NCBI RefSeq assembly: GCF_003688285.1
Contig: NZ_RCNT01000013.1
Location: forward strand, 1,899 to 43,898
DNA: 42,000 nucleotides
Source of the DNA: Rhodophyticola porphyridii
GTDB lineage: Bacteria > Pseudomonadota > Alphaproteobacteria > Rhodobacterales > Rhodobacteraceae
Reading direction: 5' to 3'
The position numbers and the translations under genes are program-made. A model generated the notes under the pieces. It had not been told where the DNA came from, did no database searches, and saw only the letters and a list, made by a program, of their open reading frames with translations. This document shows, piece by piece, positions 41,048 to 42,000 of the stretch; position 1 is the stretch's first letter; each line of letters begins with the position of its first letter.

Positions 41048-41819
41048 TCATGTCGACAAATGTCGGACCCGAAGTCCGATCGACGTGATGTCGACGAAGC
41101 CGAGGACGCTTTCTGCTGTCTTGTCGTGGCGGGTGGCGACACGGCGGGCGTTTCTCAAGTTTCTTGCAGCAGCGTTCGACCAGGTTGCGCAGACGATACA
41201 AGGAGCGGTCGACGCCGATGCGCGTCCTGAGTGATTTGCGCATTGGGATGACGGGTAGGAGATGCATTTGTCCATGATTTCGCGAATGCTGTCAGCGTCA
41301 TAGCCTCGGTCAGCCAACAGGACGCTTGATGTGGGCAGGTTATAAGCCATGACTTGATCGAAGCCGAGATAGTCGGAGGTTTGCCCCGCAGTGATCCTCG
41401 TCCCCATAGGCAGCCCTGCAGCGTGACGAGAAGGTGGATCTTGGTCGTGAAGCCACCTCTTGAACGCCCAAAACCCTGTCGCCGTGTCTCCCTTCAGCGC
41501 CCGCTGCCTGATGGCGGGCGCGAAACACGGTGTTGTCGATCATCTGCAGGGGGTGCGGGACCGCCCCGCTTTCATTCAGGGCGTCCATGTGTCCTCCCAA
41601 AATCCCGGCAGTGTCCAGCGGCGGAATTGCCGGTAGTTGCCTGACCATTTGCCGAACTCATCAGGCAGGTCGCGCCACGGGGATCCGGTTCTGGCTATCC
41701 AGAACAAGGCGGTGATTGATGGGCTTACGCCTGTTAGGGGCTCGGACAGACAGGATGAACCGCTCAGAGAACGCCCACTGCTCATCCGATATCAGGTCTC
41801 GTGCCAAGCTGCTCTCCAC
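41048..41819 (-). pseudogene. IS5-family (IS427-like) transposase, heavily frameshifted
   Basis: Read on the minus strand from a GTG at 41819, successive frames give ISDEQWAFSERFIL, then ARTGSPWRDLPDEFGKWSGNY, then ALNESGAVPHPLQMIDNTVFRA, then FGRSRGGFTTKIHLLV, then LLADRGYDADSIREIMDK, then YRLRNLVERC, and last RVATRHDKTAESVLGF. These are the DDE-transposase blocks of the IS5 family in correct order. At least five frame changes are needed (near 41710, 41595, 41490, 41415, 41262 and 41165). The DDE residues are partly visible (D in MIDNT, D in LADRGYDAD), but no functional protein can be made. Confidence 0.8.
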
Positions 41820-41881
41820 TGCAGATACCAGCTTGAGTCACACCTGACGAAAAGTGTGAATCCCTTTGTCAACACGGCCTA

Positions 41882-42000
41882 GGGTCAGGACCCATTGATT
41901 TTTGGGTGGCGGCATGATTCACGGTTCAAAAAACGAGCGGTGAACATGTCTGATCTTTTCTGGCTAACAGACGCGCAGATGGCGCGTCTTGAGCCCTTCT
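41882..42000 (+). mobile_element. Left end of an IS5-family insertion sequence, continuing beyond the window
   Basis: A terminal GGGTCAGGACCC at 41882-41893 is directly preceded by CTA(G), which fits a short TA-centred target typical of IS5-family insertions. The leader that follows is the sequence partly repeated at 11149-11214. The transposase start lies 64 bp inside. The element is cut by the window end. Confidence 0.75.
41946..42000 (+). CDS. IS5-family transposase, N-terminus only
   Basis: The visible 18 codons (MSDLFWLTDAQMARLEPF) are the well-known N-terminus of IS5-family DDE transposases widespread in alphaproteobacteria. The frame is open to the window end. It appears to be a recent, intact copy, in contrast to the decayed element just upstream. 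Confidence 0.82.
   Translation, partial: MSDLFWLTDAQMARLEPF

Noticed and set aside
1-42000. Search for CRISPR arrays, tRNA or rRNA genes
   Set aside because: No regularly spaced repeats, tRNA-like cloverleaf with T-loop consensus, or rRNA sequence was noticed by eye.

Overview
The window is GC-rich, densely packed DNA from an alphaproteobacterium, most likely a marine or soil Rhodobacterales (Roseobacter-type). This rests on base composition, the abundance of TRAP and ABC uptake systems with IclR/AraC regulators, the Trb-type conjugation remnants, and IS5-family elements of a kind common in that order. No rRNA, tRNA, CRISPR array or origin was seen. It could be chromosomal or on a large plasmid; the trb remnants and IS elements at 9.1-11.2 kb and 41-42 kb show that its borders have been mobile.

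Layout. (1) 0.2-4.5 kb: a large minus-strand fusion regulator (winged helix, TolB-like, TPR, alpha/beta-hydrolase with its nucleophile lost), then a small cupredoxin-like protein and an orphan branched-chain-amino-acid-type binding protein. (2) 4.5-9.0 kb: a tight, mostly ATGA-coupled operon with a GNAT acetyltransferase, a DUF5946-like protein, an S66 (LD-carboxypeptidase/MccF-like) peptidase, an alpha/beta hydrolase, an EamA exporter and an SRPBCC protein. The gene content would suit detoxification plus export. (3) 9.1-11.2 kb: a gene graveyard holding trbC (nonsense), trbD (intact), trbE (frameshifted and internally deleted), a broken tetR, the tail of an MFS transporter and the left end of an IS5-family element. 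(4) 11.3-27.9 kb: an IclR-controlled catabolic block. On the minus strand are an M28-like metallopeptidase, an MDR oxidoreductase and the IclR gene. On the plus strand are a hydantoin-racemase-like enzyme, a dipeptide/nickel-type ABC importer whose binding protein looks circularly permuted, HyuB, HyuA, an M20 peptidase and an amidohydrolase. (5) 28.1-33.8 kb: a minus-strand operon of a ThDP enzyme and a TRAP transporter, facing a second IclR gene across a palindrome-bearing divergent promoter. (6) 33.9-40.9 kb: an AraC regulator divergent from a complete Liv-type ABC importer, followed by an aromatic-type aldehyde dehydrogenase and a good intrinsic terminator. (7) 41.0-42.0 kb: a heavily frameshifted IS5-family transposase, then the left end of a second, apparently intact IS5-family element that runs off the window.

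How the genes work together (inference). Block 4 reads as uptake and breakdown of a cyclic amide or modified peptide: the ABC importer brings it in, the HyuAB-type enzyme opens the ring at the expense of ATP, the racemase corrects stereochemistry, and the M20, M28 and amidohydrolase enzymes release amino acids. The IclR protein probably controls both arms, because a similar AAAAC-N3-GTTT-like element lies in both promoter regions. Blocks 5 and 6 look like 2-oxo-acid and aromatic-aldehyde catabolism: a TRAP importer plus a benzoylformate-decarboxylase/acetolactate-synthase-type ThDP enzyme, and a Liv-type importer plus a vanillin/salicylaldehyde-type dehydrogenase.
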